Made by a program: the position numbers and the translations under genes. Shown in pieces: positions 50,602 to 58,965 of a stretch of 64,000 nucleotides of DNA (its first letter is position 1; each line of letters opens with the position of its first letter). Below the pieces are notes generated by a model, which was not told where the DNA came from, searched no databases, and saw nothing but the letters and a program-made list of their open reading frames with translations. The DNA comes from Ruixingdingia sedimenti (GTDB taxonomy: Bacteria > Pseudomonadota > Alphaproteobacteria > Rhodobacterales > Rhodobacteraceae): NCBI RefSeq assembly GCF_031432425.1, contig NZ_JAVKPH010000018.1, positions 1-64,000 on the forward strand, in the 5' to 3' direction.

Positions 50602-50850
50602 ATGGTCTGGACATTCATTGCCCGGCTCGTCCTGGGGCTGGTGCTCTCGGCGATCTCCTATGCGCTGAGCCCGCGCCCCAAGGTCGAGAAGCCGCAGGCC
50701 GCGGGTCTCGACGACTTCTCGCTGCCCACTGCCGAAGAAGGCCGGCCGATCCCGGTGGTCTTCGGGACGGTGCTGATCACCGGGCCGAATGTCGTCTGGG
50801 CAGGCGACCTGAAGGTCGATCCGATCAGGAAGAAAGGCGGCAAGAAATGA
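50602..50850 (+). CDS. small tail assembly protein
   Basis: An 82-residue protein with one N-terminal membrane helix (TFIARLVLGLVLSAISYALS) and a conserved EEGRPIPVVFGTVLITGPNV segment. The latter is found at the start of tail tip/host-specificity proteins of related phages. It may be a split or stand-alone piece involved in tip assembly (gpI-like place). Its stop overlaps the next start. Confidence 0.65.
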   Translation: MVWTFIARLVLGLVLSAISYALSPRPKVEKPQAAGLDDFSLPTAEEGRPIPVVFGTVLITGPNVVWAGDLKVDPIRKKGGKK

Positions 50851-51050
50851 CGCGCGTGACGATCCAGGACCTGCGCGATGCGCGCTATTGCCTCGCGGGC
50901 GTGCGGCCATGGTTCCGTCGCCATGGGCTCGACTGGCAGGACTTCCTCGCGCGCGGCATCGAGGCCGATCGGCTGCGTGCCACCGGGGATGCGCTGGTGG
51001 AACCCGTGATCCGGATCGCGGAGACGCGGGAGCGCACACATGGGCGGTAG
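50847..51050 (+). CDS. small tail-associated protein
   Basis: A 67-residue protein that starts in an ATGA overlap with the previous gene and whose end overlaps the tail tip gene by 11 bases. It reads RVTIQDLRDARYCLAGVRPW, then HGLDWQDFLARGIEADRL. This small gene regularly precedes the tip protein in alphaproteobacterial prophages and matches the pattern of a DNA- or membrane-independent assembly factor. No activity is known. Confidence 0.65.
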   Translation: MTRVTIQDLRDARYCLAGVRPWFRRHGLDWQDFLARGIEADRLRATGDALVEPVIRIAETRERTHGR

Positions 51051-54000
51051 CAAGAAGCAGACCGTCGGATTCCGCTATTCGCTGGGCATGCATCTGGCAC
51101 TCTGCCATGGACCCGTCGATGCCATCCGCGAGATCCTCGTCGACCGCCGCACGGCCTGGTCCGTGACGACCGGCGGCGGCGTCTCGGGCGGGGGCGCGGC
51201 CGTGGAGGCGCGGATCGGAACGGTCGGCGACATGGCGGCAACCGCGGCGCTGGCAGGCGACACGGGCGCTTTGATCACCTTTCCGGGCACGCTCGCGGGG
51301 GTGCGCATCGGCCAAGACTACCGGCTGCAGCTGGCGAACGGCGCGAGCCAGACGATTACGCTGAGTGGCGTTGGCTATGACGCCGCCACCAATGTGACCT
51401 CCTGGTCCGCTCTGCCCGAGGCGCTGAGCTTCCCGGCGCAATCGGTCGAAGTGTTCGAGGCGACCAGCGCCGCCAGCAATGTCGGCGCCGGTGGCGGGCG
51501 CATCCGGATCGACAAGCCCGACCTCTTCGGCGGCGAGAAGCGCGAGGGCGGCATCACCGGCGATGTCGATGTGCTGATGGGCGGGCCCGGCCAGGGGCAG
51601 AATGATTACCTTTCGGCGCGCATGAATGGCGACGTGCCCGGCTATCGCGGCATCTGCAGCCTCGTGCTGCGGCAGGTGTATCTCGGCATCAACCCCTATC
51701 TGAAGCCCTGGGCGGTGCGCGTGACCCGCGTGCTGACCGGCGAGGCGGGTGCGGCGCAATGGTATCCCGAGAAGGCCCCCATCGTGCCCGAGGCCAATAT
51801 CTCGGATGCGGCGATCTACATCACGCTCGATGTCTCGGGCTCGATGTCGGGCACGCGGATGGCCGCGCAAAAGGCAGGCGTCGCGGCGCTGATCCGTGAG
51901 ATCGGGGCCAGTGTCGATCCCGACCGGCCCAATGACATCCGCATCGTGCTCTGGAACGCGGGCGTCGCGGGAGCCATCGAGCGGCGCAACATGGAGCCGG
52001 AGGATTACACCGCGCTGGAAGACTGGATGCTGGCACTCTCGAACAGCACCTCGGGCGGCACCAATTTCAACGCGGCCTTTGCCGAGGCCAGCGCCTTCTT
52101 CACGGGCGGCGGTTCGAAGCGGCGGATCGTGATCTTCGTGACCGATGGCGAACCCTCGCCCGTTTCCTCGGTCGATGCGGCCGAGGCCACCATCGCCAGC
52201 CTGCCGCCTGTCGACATCTTCGGCTTCAACATCGCGCTCGCAAACACGACCTTCACCGCGCGCATCGACAACACGCCTGTGGACGGCGTGCCGGTGATCC
52301 CGCCTGGCAACCCGCAGGCGCTGGTGGCTTCCCTGCGCGGGGCTTTCGGCAACGGGCCGGACATGAACCCGGCCCATATCATCCGGGAATGCCTGACGAA
52401 CCGCGACTGGGGTCTGGGCTATTCGACGGTCGAGATCGGGGCCAGCTTCACCGCCGCCGCGGACACGCTCTACACCGAGGGCTTCGGTCTGTCGCTTATC
52501 TGGCAGCAGGACAGCTCGATCGAGGAGTTCATCAGCAGCGTTCTCGACCATATCGACGCAACGCTGTTCATTGACCGGCGCACCGGGCTCTGGGAGTTGC
52601 GGCTGATCCGGGCGGATTACACGGCTGCAACACTACCACTCTTCGACGAGACCAACGTCGTGGATTGGGGCCGCCTGGGGCGCCGCGCGCCCTCGGACCT
52701 CGTCAACAGCGTGACCGTGCGCTTCACCGATGCCTGGACCGACGACACCGGCGCCGTCAGCGTGACCGATACCGCCCGGGTGCAGTCCATGGGCGAGGTG
52801 ATCGCCACAACGCTCGATTATCCGGGCATCCGCTATCAGGGGTTGGCGATCCGTGTGGCCGAGCGCGACCTGCGGGCGCTTTCCGTGCCGCTGCTCACGG
52901 GTGAGATCGTGGTGAACCGCGAGGGCGCGGACCTCGGGCCGGGCGATGTGATCCGGCTGCGGTCGCCCCGACTCGGGCTTGATGATGTGGTGATGCGCAT
53001 CTCCGAGATCGGTCAGGGCGACGGGCGCGACAATGGCATCAGGCTGAAGCTCGCCGAGGACGTCTTCGCGCTGGGCGCGACCGCCATCGCGGGCGGGCGC
53101 ATGCCCACTGGCACCGGCGTCGCCGCACCGCCGCGGGCACTCGTCCGGCGCATGGTCGAGGAAGCCCCGTACTGGCTGCTGGTCCGCGAACTGGGCCATA
53201 GCGAGGCCGACCGCATCCTTGACGAGGATCCCGATGCGGGCGCGCTGGTCGCCACCGGTGAACGCCCCAGCGCGGATGCCCTGGCGGCGGAACTATGGAT
53301 AGATGCTGGTACGGGGCCCGCGCAGGAGGGAACGGTCGGTTTCGCGCCGACGGCGCTTCTGACGGCAGACGTTTCGGACCACCCCGAGGATCGCGTCCTC
53401 CCTGTCACCGGCTGGCGCGAGATCGGTGAGGTGGGGATCGGCACGCTGGCCAGTGTCGGCGGCGAGCTGGTCCGTGTCGACGGGATCACATCCACAGCCA
53501 TCACGGTTGGTCGCGGTTGCCTCGACACCGTGCCGCGCGCGCACGCGGCGGGCATGCCGGTCATCTTCTTCGACGAGGCCGCACGGATCACGGAAGAAGC
53601 GTGGGCGGCGGGCGAAACGCTGGCGGTCCGGCTGCTGCCCGAGACCGGGCGCGGCACGCTCGCCTTCGCGCTGGCGCCCGAGGACAGCGTGACGCTCGAC
53701 CGCCGCGCCATTCGGCCCCTGCCGCCTGGCCGAGTGCAGGTCAACGGCAGCTATGCTCCGGATGTCGATGCGCTGGTGGCGGGCGAGGTTGAACTGACCT
53801 GGTCCCATCGCGACCGTCTGACCCAGACCAGCCCCGTCATCGTTGATCACACCGGCGCCTCCATCGGGCCCGAGCCAGGGGTCGGCTATGCTGTCGAGGT
53901 TCGCTGGATCGACCCCGACACGGGCGCGCCTCTCCTGCCGCCGAGCATCACCATCGACGCTGGCAGCGGCACAAGCTGGATGCTGTCGCCCGAGGATGTG

Positions 54001-54168
54001 CCGGAGAGTGGCGCCCCCGAGCGCACGGCTGAGATCGACCTCGCCGTCCGGGCGCGTCGGATGGTCGAGGGTGCCTGGATCACGGACCTTGATGCGCGCC
54101 GCTTCCGCCTGACCGCCCCCTTCGCCGCCGGTTGGGATCGCGGCTGGGGCTTTCTCTGGGGCAGCTGA
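51040..54168 (+). CDS. tail tip / central hub protein with an inserted von Willebrand A domain
   Basis: A 1042-residue protein. Residues 1-250 and about 440 onward resemble gpJ-type tip proteins of siphophages (GFRYSLGMHLALCHGPVDAI at the start; MNPAHIIRECLTNRDWGLGY; DATLFIDRRTGLWELRLIR). Between them, about 256-438, is a complete vWA domain: DVSGSMS (MIDAS D264, S266, S268), SGGTNFNAAF (T341) and IFVTDGEP (D369). The C-terminal part is beta-rich. The tip contacts the host receptor, so an integrin-like metal-dependent adhesion domain here could help binding. That use is inference. The flanking tail sequence is continuous, so it is an in-frame insertion rather than a fusion error. Confidence 0.88.
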   Translation: MGGSKKQTVGFRYSLGMHLALCHGPVDAIREILVDRRTAWSVTTGGGVSGGGAAVEARIGTVGDMAATAALAGDTGALITFPGTLAGVRIGQDYRLQLANGASQTITLSGVGYDAATNVTSWSALPEALSFPAQSVEVFEATSAASNVGAGGGRIRIDKPDLFGGEKREGGITGDVDVLMGGPGQGQNDYLSARMNGDVPGYRGICSLVLRQVYLGINPYLKPWAVRVTRVLTGEAGAAQWYPEKAPIVPEANISDAAIYITLDVSGSMSGTRMAAQKAGVAALIREIGASVDPDRPNDIRIVLWNAGVAGAIERRNMEPEDYTALEDWMLALSNSTSGGTNFNAAFAEASAFFTGGGSKRRIVIFVTDGEPSPVSSVDAAEATIASLPPVDIFGFNIALANTTFTARIDNTPVDGVPVIPPGNPQALVASLRGAFGNGPDMNPAHIIRECLTNRDWGLGYSTVEIGASFTAAADTLYTEGFGLSLIWQQDSSIEEFISSVLDHIDATLFIDRRTGLWELRLIRADYTAATLPLFDETNVVDWGRLGRRAPSDLVNSVTVRFTDAWTDDTGAVSVTDTARVQSMGEVIATTLDYPGIRYQGLAIRVAERDLRALSVPLLTGEIVVNREGADLGPGDVIRLRSPRLGLDDVVMRISEIGQGDGRDNGIRLKLAEDVFALGATAIAGGRMPTGTGVAAPPRALVRRMVEEAPYWLLVRELGHSEADRILDEDPDAGALVATGERPSADALAAELWIDAGTGPAQEGTVGFAPTALLTADVSDHPEDRVLPVTGWREIGEVGIGTLASVGGELVRVDGITSTAITVGRGCLDTVPRAHAAGMPVIFFDEAARITEEAWAAGETLAVRLLPETGRGTLAFALAPEDSVTLDRRAIRPLPPGRVQVNGSYAPDVDALVAGEVELTWSHRDRLTQTSPVIVDHTGASIGPEPGVGYAVEVRWIDPDTGAPLLPPSITIDAGSGTSWMLSPEDVPESGAPERTAEIDLAVRARRMVEGAWITDLDARRFRLTAPFAAGWDRGWGFLWGS

Positions 54169-54213
54169 CAGGCCTCTCCGCAATCATCGCGACCAACATG
54201 AAAGAAGACGAGC

Positions 54214-54888
54214 ATGTCGGAACGGATCATGCCGGGGCTGGGGCTGCGCGCCTTCTACGCCCCCGGCCAGCGCAACTGGGGCACCAGCGTCAGCGAGGAC
54301 CTGCGCGCGCTGTCGGTGCTCGTGCAAGCGCGCGCGCTGTCGCGCAGCGCTACCCTGCCACCCGTGGGCAATCCCGGCGATATCCGCATCGTCCCGGCTG
54401 GCGCGCTCTCCCATGCGAATGCGCTGGCCCTCTGGGACGGCGAAGCGGGGGCGGAAGACTGGGTCTATCTCACCCCGCAGGAGGGCTGGCAGGTCTGGAT
54501 CGCGGACGAAGCCCGGCATGTGCGGTTCACAGACGGCGCATGGATCGAGGTGCCGCGGCCCGGTGTCGTGCGTATCCGGACGCTAACCGCGACCAGCCAT
54601 ACGCTGGACGCCTTCGATCTGGGCAGCATCCTCGAGACGACTGGTTCATCTGCCGTCACCGTGACCATCCCGCCCGAGGCCTCGGTGCCCTTCGAGATCG
54701 GCGCGCTGGTCAATGTCACGCAAGTCGGTGCGGGGATCGCCACGGTCACGGCGGCAGCGGGGGTATCGCTGAATGGCGTCACCGGCGGCTCGGTCGCACT
54801 GGATGGCCAATGGTCCGGAGCATCGCTCGTCAAACGCGGGGCGGATGCCTGGGTCATTCAGGGCGCACTGACCGGGGCTGTCACATGA
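54214..54888 (+). CDS. DUF2793-type tail protein
   Basis: A 224-residue protein following the tip gene. The N-terminal half has the DUF2793 pattern (PPVGNPGDIRIVPAGALSHA, EDWVYLTPQEGWQVWIADEA). The C-terminal half is beta-rich and Thr/Val-rich, as in fibre or needle parts (TVTIPPEASVPFEIGALVNV). It is probably a structural piece at or near the tail tip. Its stop overlaps the next start (ATGA at 54885-54888). Confidence 0.75.
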   Translation: MSERIMPGLGLRAFYAPGQRNWGTSVSEDLRALSVLVQARALSRSATLPPVGNPGDIRIVPAGALSHANALALWDGEAGAEDWVYLTPQEGWQVWIADEARHVRFTDGAWIEVPRPGVVRIRTLTATSHTLDAFDLGSILETTGSSAVTVTIPPEASVPFEIGALVNVTQVGAGIATVTAAAGVSLNGVTGGSVALDGQWSGASLVKRGADAWVIQGALTGAVT

Positions 54889-55754
54889 GTCTGCTGATGA
54901 TGCGCGGCGCGATCCTGGCGCAGGGTGGCGATACGGCACCTCCCGTCGATATCGGGTCTGCATGGGAGCTGGATGTCACCCGCCGCCCCGCAGGCTACAC
55001 GCTGTCGGATGGCAACCAGACTGCCATCAACACTGCGGGCGCCAGTGATTACCGGGCTTGGGTGCCCACCGCCAAGGCTATCCTGCCCACCGACGGACGG
55101 CGCTATTGGGAGATTCTGTGCGCCTCGGGCGGTGCTGTCGAGTTCGACGGCTATCTGGGCATCGTCTCTGATGATCAGCGCGAGGAGTATGACACGGGCA
55201 ACAACCCAATCACGCTCGGCTCAATCGGGTATCGCGGGAACGGAACGCTCTGGTCCTCGAACACCGGCACAGCCAGCCAGCGCCTGACCGGGCTGCCCCC
55301 CTATGGGGCGGGCGATGTGGTGATGTTCCTCTTCGATCCTGCCTCCGCCGAACTCTGGGTCGGGCTGAACGGTATCTGGCGCGACGATCCAGTGAGCGGC
55401 GCACCGACATGGACCGCCGCGCCCAGCGCCGCCTGGTTTCCGCAGATCCAGGGGCGCGATCCGGGCGATGGCGGTACGCTGCGCTCGCTGCCCTCGCAGT
55501 TCAGCTATCCGGTTCCGCCCGGTGCGCAGGCGCTGGGCTATGAGGATCCGGATCTACGCATCTACCAGGCCCATGCCTTCATCGAGTTGGCCTGGGACAA
55601 GGACCTCAGCGTCGCCGAGCTGGAGGCCTGGCTCGATCTCGGCGGCGGCCCGCGCCTCACCTCGGGCAATGTCTCGCTGTTTCTCGATCACGGCGGGGGC
55701 ACTGCGCTCTCCGCCGCCCATGCCGCCCTCTATATAGAAGTGGAACTGCCATGA
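54885..55754 (+). CDS. tail fibre-like protein with SPRY/concanavalin-like domain
   Basis: A 289-residue protein. The middle (about 65-170) has the order of a SPRY domain: RRYWEILCASGGAVEFDGYL, then GSIGYRGNGTLW, then AGDVVMFLFDPASAELWVGL with NGIWRDDP. Such folds bind proteins or sugars and are seen in phage fibres. A C-terminal helix and strand region follow. Its start is in an ATGA overlap and its stop overlaps the next gene, so it is co-translated with the tail tip set. The host ligand is unknown. Confidence 0.75.
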   Translation: MSLLMMRGAILAQGGDTAPPVDIGSAWELDVTRRPAGYTLSDGNQTAINTAGASDYRAWVPTAKAILPTDGRRYWEILCASGGAVEFDGYLGIVSDDQREEYDTGNNPITLGSIGYRGNGTLWSSNTGTASQRLTGLPPYGAGDVVMFLFDPASAELWVGLNGIWRDDPVSGAPTWTAAPSAAWFPQIQGRDPGDGGTLRSLPSQFSYPVPPGAQALGYEDPDLRIYQAHAFIELAWDKDLSVAELEAWLDLGGGPRLTSGNVSLFLDHGGGTALSAAHAALYIEVELP

Positions 55755-56749
55755 GTTACATCCTGCATCTGGGCCATCAGCCCACCGACATCTCCGGCGT
55801 GGCCGGTTCGCTGAGCACCGTCGCTGCCGGCTTCGAAGAGACCCTCGACGTCAACGGTATCCGCTTCAACGGATCGCGCACGCTGGCCGCCCCCTTCGCT
55901 GTCGGGTTTCCCGCGCCGGTCGGTGATATGTGGCTGGGGTTTCGCTACGTACCGCCCAACAACGATTCCGAGAGCATCACCCAGAGCAATGCCGGGTTCC
56001 TCGAGTTCTTTGACGCGGAGAATGTCAGGATCGCGCAGGTCCGCCCCCTGACCTCAACCAACCGCTACCACGCCGAGGCACATGGCGACACGGTCGAACA
56101 GGGAAGCTCGAGCTATTTCGCCCCGAACGGCCAGGCCCAATGGGTCGATGTGCGCCTGAGCGTCGGGGCCGAGATCACCATCGAATTCTACGTCGATGGC
56201 GTACTGCAGAGCACCGCCACCGCGGCGAACACGGGCGGCAAGGGCAAGCCGGTACAAGTCGTCTTCACGAATGTCGGCCTGCACGGCACCTCCCAGAACC
56301 GCACATGGTATTATGCTCATGTCGCGGTCCTCGACGGGGTGTCGACCATCGGACGTCGCTTCGTGCGTCGCATCCCCAATGCCATCGCCAGCTTCAACGA
56401 GATGGTGGGCAGCATCGACGCGCTCAGCGATAGCGATATCGCCACGCGGGTCGCCAGCACCACGGCAGGGCAGCGCATGTCCTTCTCGCTCACCGGCCCG
56501 ACCGGTCCGGCCACGGTATCGGCCATCGCGGGCGTGCACCTCAAGCAGATCGCGCAGGCGGGCACGGACGGTCCGGACGCCACCGCAGGCTTCCTGCGCA
56601 TGGGCGGCGTGAACCATGACGCCACCCCCGTCACGGTGCCCGACCTTGCGCCCGTGCCTGTCTATTCCAGCTGGGCGATCAACCCGGCTGATGCGAGCCC
56701 CTGGAGCGATCTGACGCTGCCGAACGAGGTCGGGATCCTGTCGGCATGA
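55751..56749 (+). CDS. tail fibre/tip protein with lectin-like fold
   Basis: A 332-residue protein. Residues about 40-200 look like a concanavalin/laminin-G-type sandwich (FAVGFPAPVGDMWLGFRYVP, then WVDVRLSVGAEITIEFYVDG and NRTWYYAHVAVLDG). The C-terminal part may be a shaft or a second binding domain. It is coupled on both sides (ATGA overlaps). It would form part of the receptor-binding tip with the two genes before it. Confidence 0.7.
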   Translation: MSYILHLGHQPTDISGVAGSLSTVAAGFEETLDVNGIRFNGSRTLAAPFAVGFPAPVGDMWLGFRYVPPNNDSESITQSNAGFLEFFDAENVRIAQVRPLTSTNRYHAEAHGDTVEQGSSSYFAPNGQAQWVDVRLSVGAEITIEFYVDGVLQSTATAANTGGKGKPVQVVFTNVGLHGTSQNRTWYYAHVAVLDGVSTIGRRFVRRIPNAIASFNEMVGSIDALSDSDIATRVASTTAGQRMSFSLTGPTGPATVSAIAGVHLKQIAQAGTDGPDATAGFLRMGGVNHDATPVTVPDLAPVPVYSSWAINPADASPWSDLTLPNEVGILSA

Positions 56750-57054
56750 CGCAGCAGTCCTCCCTGTCCGAGCAGATCGCGCAGGCCTTCCGCGATCATG
56801 GCATCGCGGCCGCCATCGGCGTCTGGTTCACCTTCATCGCCGGGCTTGCCACTGCCGTGACGAGAAAAGCGTTCACCAACGAGGCACTGCTGCACAAGCT
56901 CGAGCAGGAGCTGGCCGAGGAACGCACCCGCATCGAGAAGCGCCGCGACGAGGACCGCAAGATCGACCATGACCGGCTCGCGCGCATCGAGCGCGACATC
57001 CACGACATGCGCAATCTGATCTTCGCCGCCTTCCAGCGCCGGAACGGCGACTGA
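56746..57054 (+). CDS. small membrane protein of the lysis module (holin candidate)
   Basis: A 102-residue protein with one clear membrane helix (about 19-38, GIAAAIGVWFTFIAGLATAV) followed by a charged coiled coil (LEQELAEERTRIEKRRDEDR). It stands between the tail genes and the endolysin, the usual place for a holin. One-helix holins with a charged tail are known, but the long coiled coil is less typical. It is also like small proteins of unknown role found in tail-lysis junctions. Coupled to the previous gene by an ATGA overlap. Confidence 0.55.
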   Translation: MTQQSSLSEQIAQAFRDHGIAAAIGVWFTFIAGLATAVTRKAFTNEALLHKLEQELAEERTRIEKRRDEDRKIDHDRLARIERDIHDMRNLIFAAFQRRNGD

Positions 57055-57175
57055 CGCCAGCCGGTGCCGGGCCCAGCGCGGCCAGACTGACAGCTTCGCA
57101 CAGCTGACTTCCCTACCTGCCGTCCACCCCGGGTGGCGGTCCCGTTCGCATGCCCTTCACCCCAAGGAGACCACC

Positions 57176-57856
57176 ATGTCCGACCCCATCCGCACCTTTC
57201 GTCATCACCGTGACGTTCCCGACAGCCTCTGGCGCTGGCGGAACTTCTCGCCCGCCGAGATCGCCTGCCGCGGCACCAGTCAGCTGAAGCTGCACCCCGA
57301 CGCGCTGGACAAGCTGCAGGCGCTGCGCGACCGGCTGGGCAAGCCGCTGATCGTGCGTTCCGCCTATCGCAGCCCCGAGCACAACCGCGCCGTCGGCGGG
57401 GCGCCGCGCTCGAAGCACATGGACGGCACGGCCTTCGATATCGCCATGTCGAACCACGACCCCGTCGCCTTCGAGGCCGCGGCGCGGGAGGTGGGGTTTC
57501 TGGGGTTTGGGTTTTATCCGCGCTCCGGCTTCATCCATATCGATCTCGGTCCCGCGCGCCAGTGGGGCGAGCGCTTCCCGGTGCGGGCGGTGCCGTTTGC
57601 CGCCGAGGCCCCGCCCGCGCGCGAGGCGCTGGCCGACAGCCGTACCCTGCGCGGAACCGGGGCGGCAGGCGTCGCCACCGTGGGCGCCGCCGGGGTCGAG
57701 GTCGCGCAGGAGGTACTGGCGGAGGCGCGGGGTGCGATCGTGCCGCTGGTCCCGTCCCTTGACACCCTGCGCTGGCTGTTCATCGCCCTCGCGCTGGCCG
57801 GGATCGCGGTGGCCGTCTGGGCCCGCCTCGACGACTGGAAGAAAGGCCTGCGCTGA
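57176..57856 (+). CDS. endolysin, M15-type D-Ala-D-Ala carboxypeptidase with C-terminal membrane anchor
   Basis: A 226-residue protein. The N-terminal peptidase M15_3 domain has the zinc motif SKHMDGTAFDIAM (HxxxxxxD), the LIVRSAYRSPEHN region and FIHIDLG with the third zinc ligand. It cleaves peptidoglycan peptide cross-links. A linker (about 140-190) leads to a hydrophobic helix near the C-terminus (LRWLFIALALAGIAVAVWAR), which suggests a membrane-tethered form. No N-terminal signal is seen. It leads the lysis module, with the spanin-like gene overlapping its stop. Confidence 0.85.
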   Translation: MSDPIRTFRHHRDVPDSLWRWRNFSPAEIACRGTSQLKLHPDALDKLQALRDRLGKPLIVRSAYRSPEHNRAVGGAPRSKHMDGTAFDIAMSNHDPVAFEAAAREVGFLGFGFYPRSGFIHIDLGPARQWGERFPVRAVPFAAEAPPAREALADSRTLRGTGAAGVATVGAAGVEVAQEVLAEARGAIVPLVPSLDTLRWLFIALALAGIAVAVWARLDDWKKGLR

Positions 57857-58275
57857 TGTGGGCCAGCCTCCTGGCTGGGCTTCTCGCCCGGCGCTGGGCG
57901 CGGCGGGCGGCGGCTTTTGCCCTCGCCGCGCTCACCATCGCCCTGTTCATTCTCAACCTCCGTCGCCAGGGCGAGCGCGCAGGCCGCGCCGCCGAGCGGC
58001 TCGATATGCTGGAGCGCTCCAATGCCATTCAACGCCAGATGCTGGATGCGGCCGCCCGCCGCCCTCGCAGCCGCGACGATCTTCTTGACCGCCTGCGCGG
58101 GGGGGGTTCTGACGCTCCGCCAAGGGCCTGCCCGCCCGTTTTGGCGTACAGCCAGGGTGAGCAGATAAGCGTCGCCGAGGAAGTCGCTGCGCTACCTGAG
58201 GGGGCGCTCATTGTGGGCTGGCTCGCGGATTACGCCGTCCTGCGCGATCAGGCGCGGGCATGCGCAAGGAGGTAG
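57856..58275 (+). CDS. Rz-like inner-membrane spanin candidate
   Basis: A 139-residue protein with one N-terminal membrane helix (about 16-35, RAAAFALAALTIALFILNLR) and a following coiled coil (GERAGRAAERLDMLERSNAI). That is the topology of i-spanins. It starts in a TGATG overlap with the endolysin stop. A second frame inside it encodes a short lipoprotein-like product, as lambda Rz contains Rz1. A run of eight G at 58099-58106 lies in the shared part. Confidence 0.65.
   Translation: MWASLLAGLLARRWARRAAAFALAALTIALFILNLRRQGERAGRAAERLDMLERSNAIQRQMLDAAARRPRSRDDLLDRLRGGGSDAPPRACPPVLAYSQGEQISVAEEVAALPEGALIVGWLADYAVLRDQARACARR
58022..58168 (+). CDS. embedded lipoprotein, Rz1-like outer-membrane spanin candidate
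   Basis: A 48-codon frame wholly inside the Rz-like gene in another reading frame. The product has a basic start (MPFNARCWMRPP), a hydrophobic core (AALAAATIFLTA) and a lipobox ending LTAC, then a short mature tail with Pro and Arg. An ATG at 58046 gives a 40-residue form with the same lipobox. Embedded lipoproteins in spanin genes are known from lambda. The mature part (about 24 residues) is short and the ribosome binding site is weak, so this is a candidate only. Confidence 0.45.
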   Translation: MPFNARCWMRPPAALAAATIFLTACAGGVLTLRQGPARPFWRTARVSR

Positions 58276-58333
58276 CCTGGAACCCTTGTTCGAAATCGTG
58301 GCGTGATTGCGGGCATCCGGCTATTCTCGCGTG

Positions 58334-58702
58334 ATGAACAAAGACGACGAAAAGCGCGTTGCAGCAAGGCTGGCCAGAATCATGGCCATGCTTTGCGTGC
58401 GCGACACGCAGCTTGAGACGCTGCATGCCGGACTGGGACCCATCACCCGGGCCGGCGACTACTCGGATGTCTTCGTGGTGGACGCAGACGGCAGGCGCAT
58501 CCCCTGGTCGGAGGTCTCGCGCTTCGACGACGCCGAGATGCGCCAGTTGATGCAGGAAATTGTCAACCGCCTCTACACGTTCCATCTCGAGGCCAATGAC
58601 CCCAAGCTGCAGGCGACCATCGAGCGCTGGATGGGCGTTGCGATGAAATGGGACGAGCCGAGCCTCGATCATCGCATGTTGTCACCTGGTGCCCGGAAAT
58701 GA
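58334..58702 (+). CDS. conserved hypothetical protein
   Basis: The ATG at 58334 is used because the frame upstream lacks a ribosome binding site. The product has 122 residues, with a helical N-terminus (DDEKRVAARLARIMAMLCVR), a short beta region (DYSDVFVVDADGRRIPWSEV) and a helical end with VNRLYTFHLEANDPKLQATI. No domain recognised. Its stop overlaps the start of the next gene, so the two form a pair at the right end of the prophage. Confidence 0.6.
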   Translation: MNKDDEKRVAARLARIMAMLCVRDTQLETLHAGLGPITRAGDYSDVFVVDADGRRIPWSEVSRFDDAEMRQLMQEIVNRLYTFHLEANDPKLQATIERWMGVAMKWDEPSLDHRMLSPGARK

Positions 58703-58959
58703 CCATCAAGATATCGACAGCGCCGCCAGACCGACCGCACGAGATACTCGACACGATTGCCGCTGTCGGGGTTTCCACCAAGGGTACTTTCAGGGGTGGG
58801 CCTCACCTCGACAAGGCGCTCGAAGCCTGCAAGGAAGGGCTCAGGAACTTCGCTGCTGAGCTTGGTGCCGATGCGGTCGTCTCCTGTCAGTCCGAGACGC
58901 ATTTCGACAACCAGGTGATCAACGTCGCTGGCTTTGGCACCGCCGTGCGTTGGAAATAA
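58699..58959 (+). CDS. YbjQ/UPF0145-like small protein
   Basis: An 86-residue protein starting in an ATGA overlap with the preceding gene. The second half (LEACKEGLRNFAAELGADAV, then NVAGFGTAVRWK) follows the YbjQ fold pattern, in which a helix, LGADAVVG-like turn and a last AYGTAV strand are conserved. That family forms pentamers and its function is unknown. The protein converges on the GIY-YIG gene, with only six bases between the stops. Confidence 0.55.
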   Translation: MTIKISTAPPDRPHEILDTIAAVGVSTKGTFRGGPHLDKALEACKEGLRNFAAELGADAVVSCQSETHFDNQVINVAGFGTAVRWK

Positions 58960-58965
58960 CGCTCA

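Noticed and set aside
50353..52551. 732-codon open frame on the minus strand
   Set aside because: It covers the tail tip gene and its neighbours antisense, has no domain, and is explained by high third-position GC.
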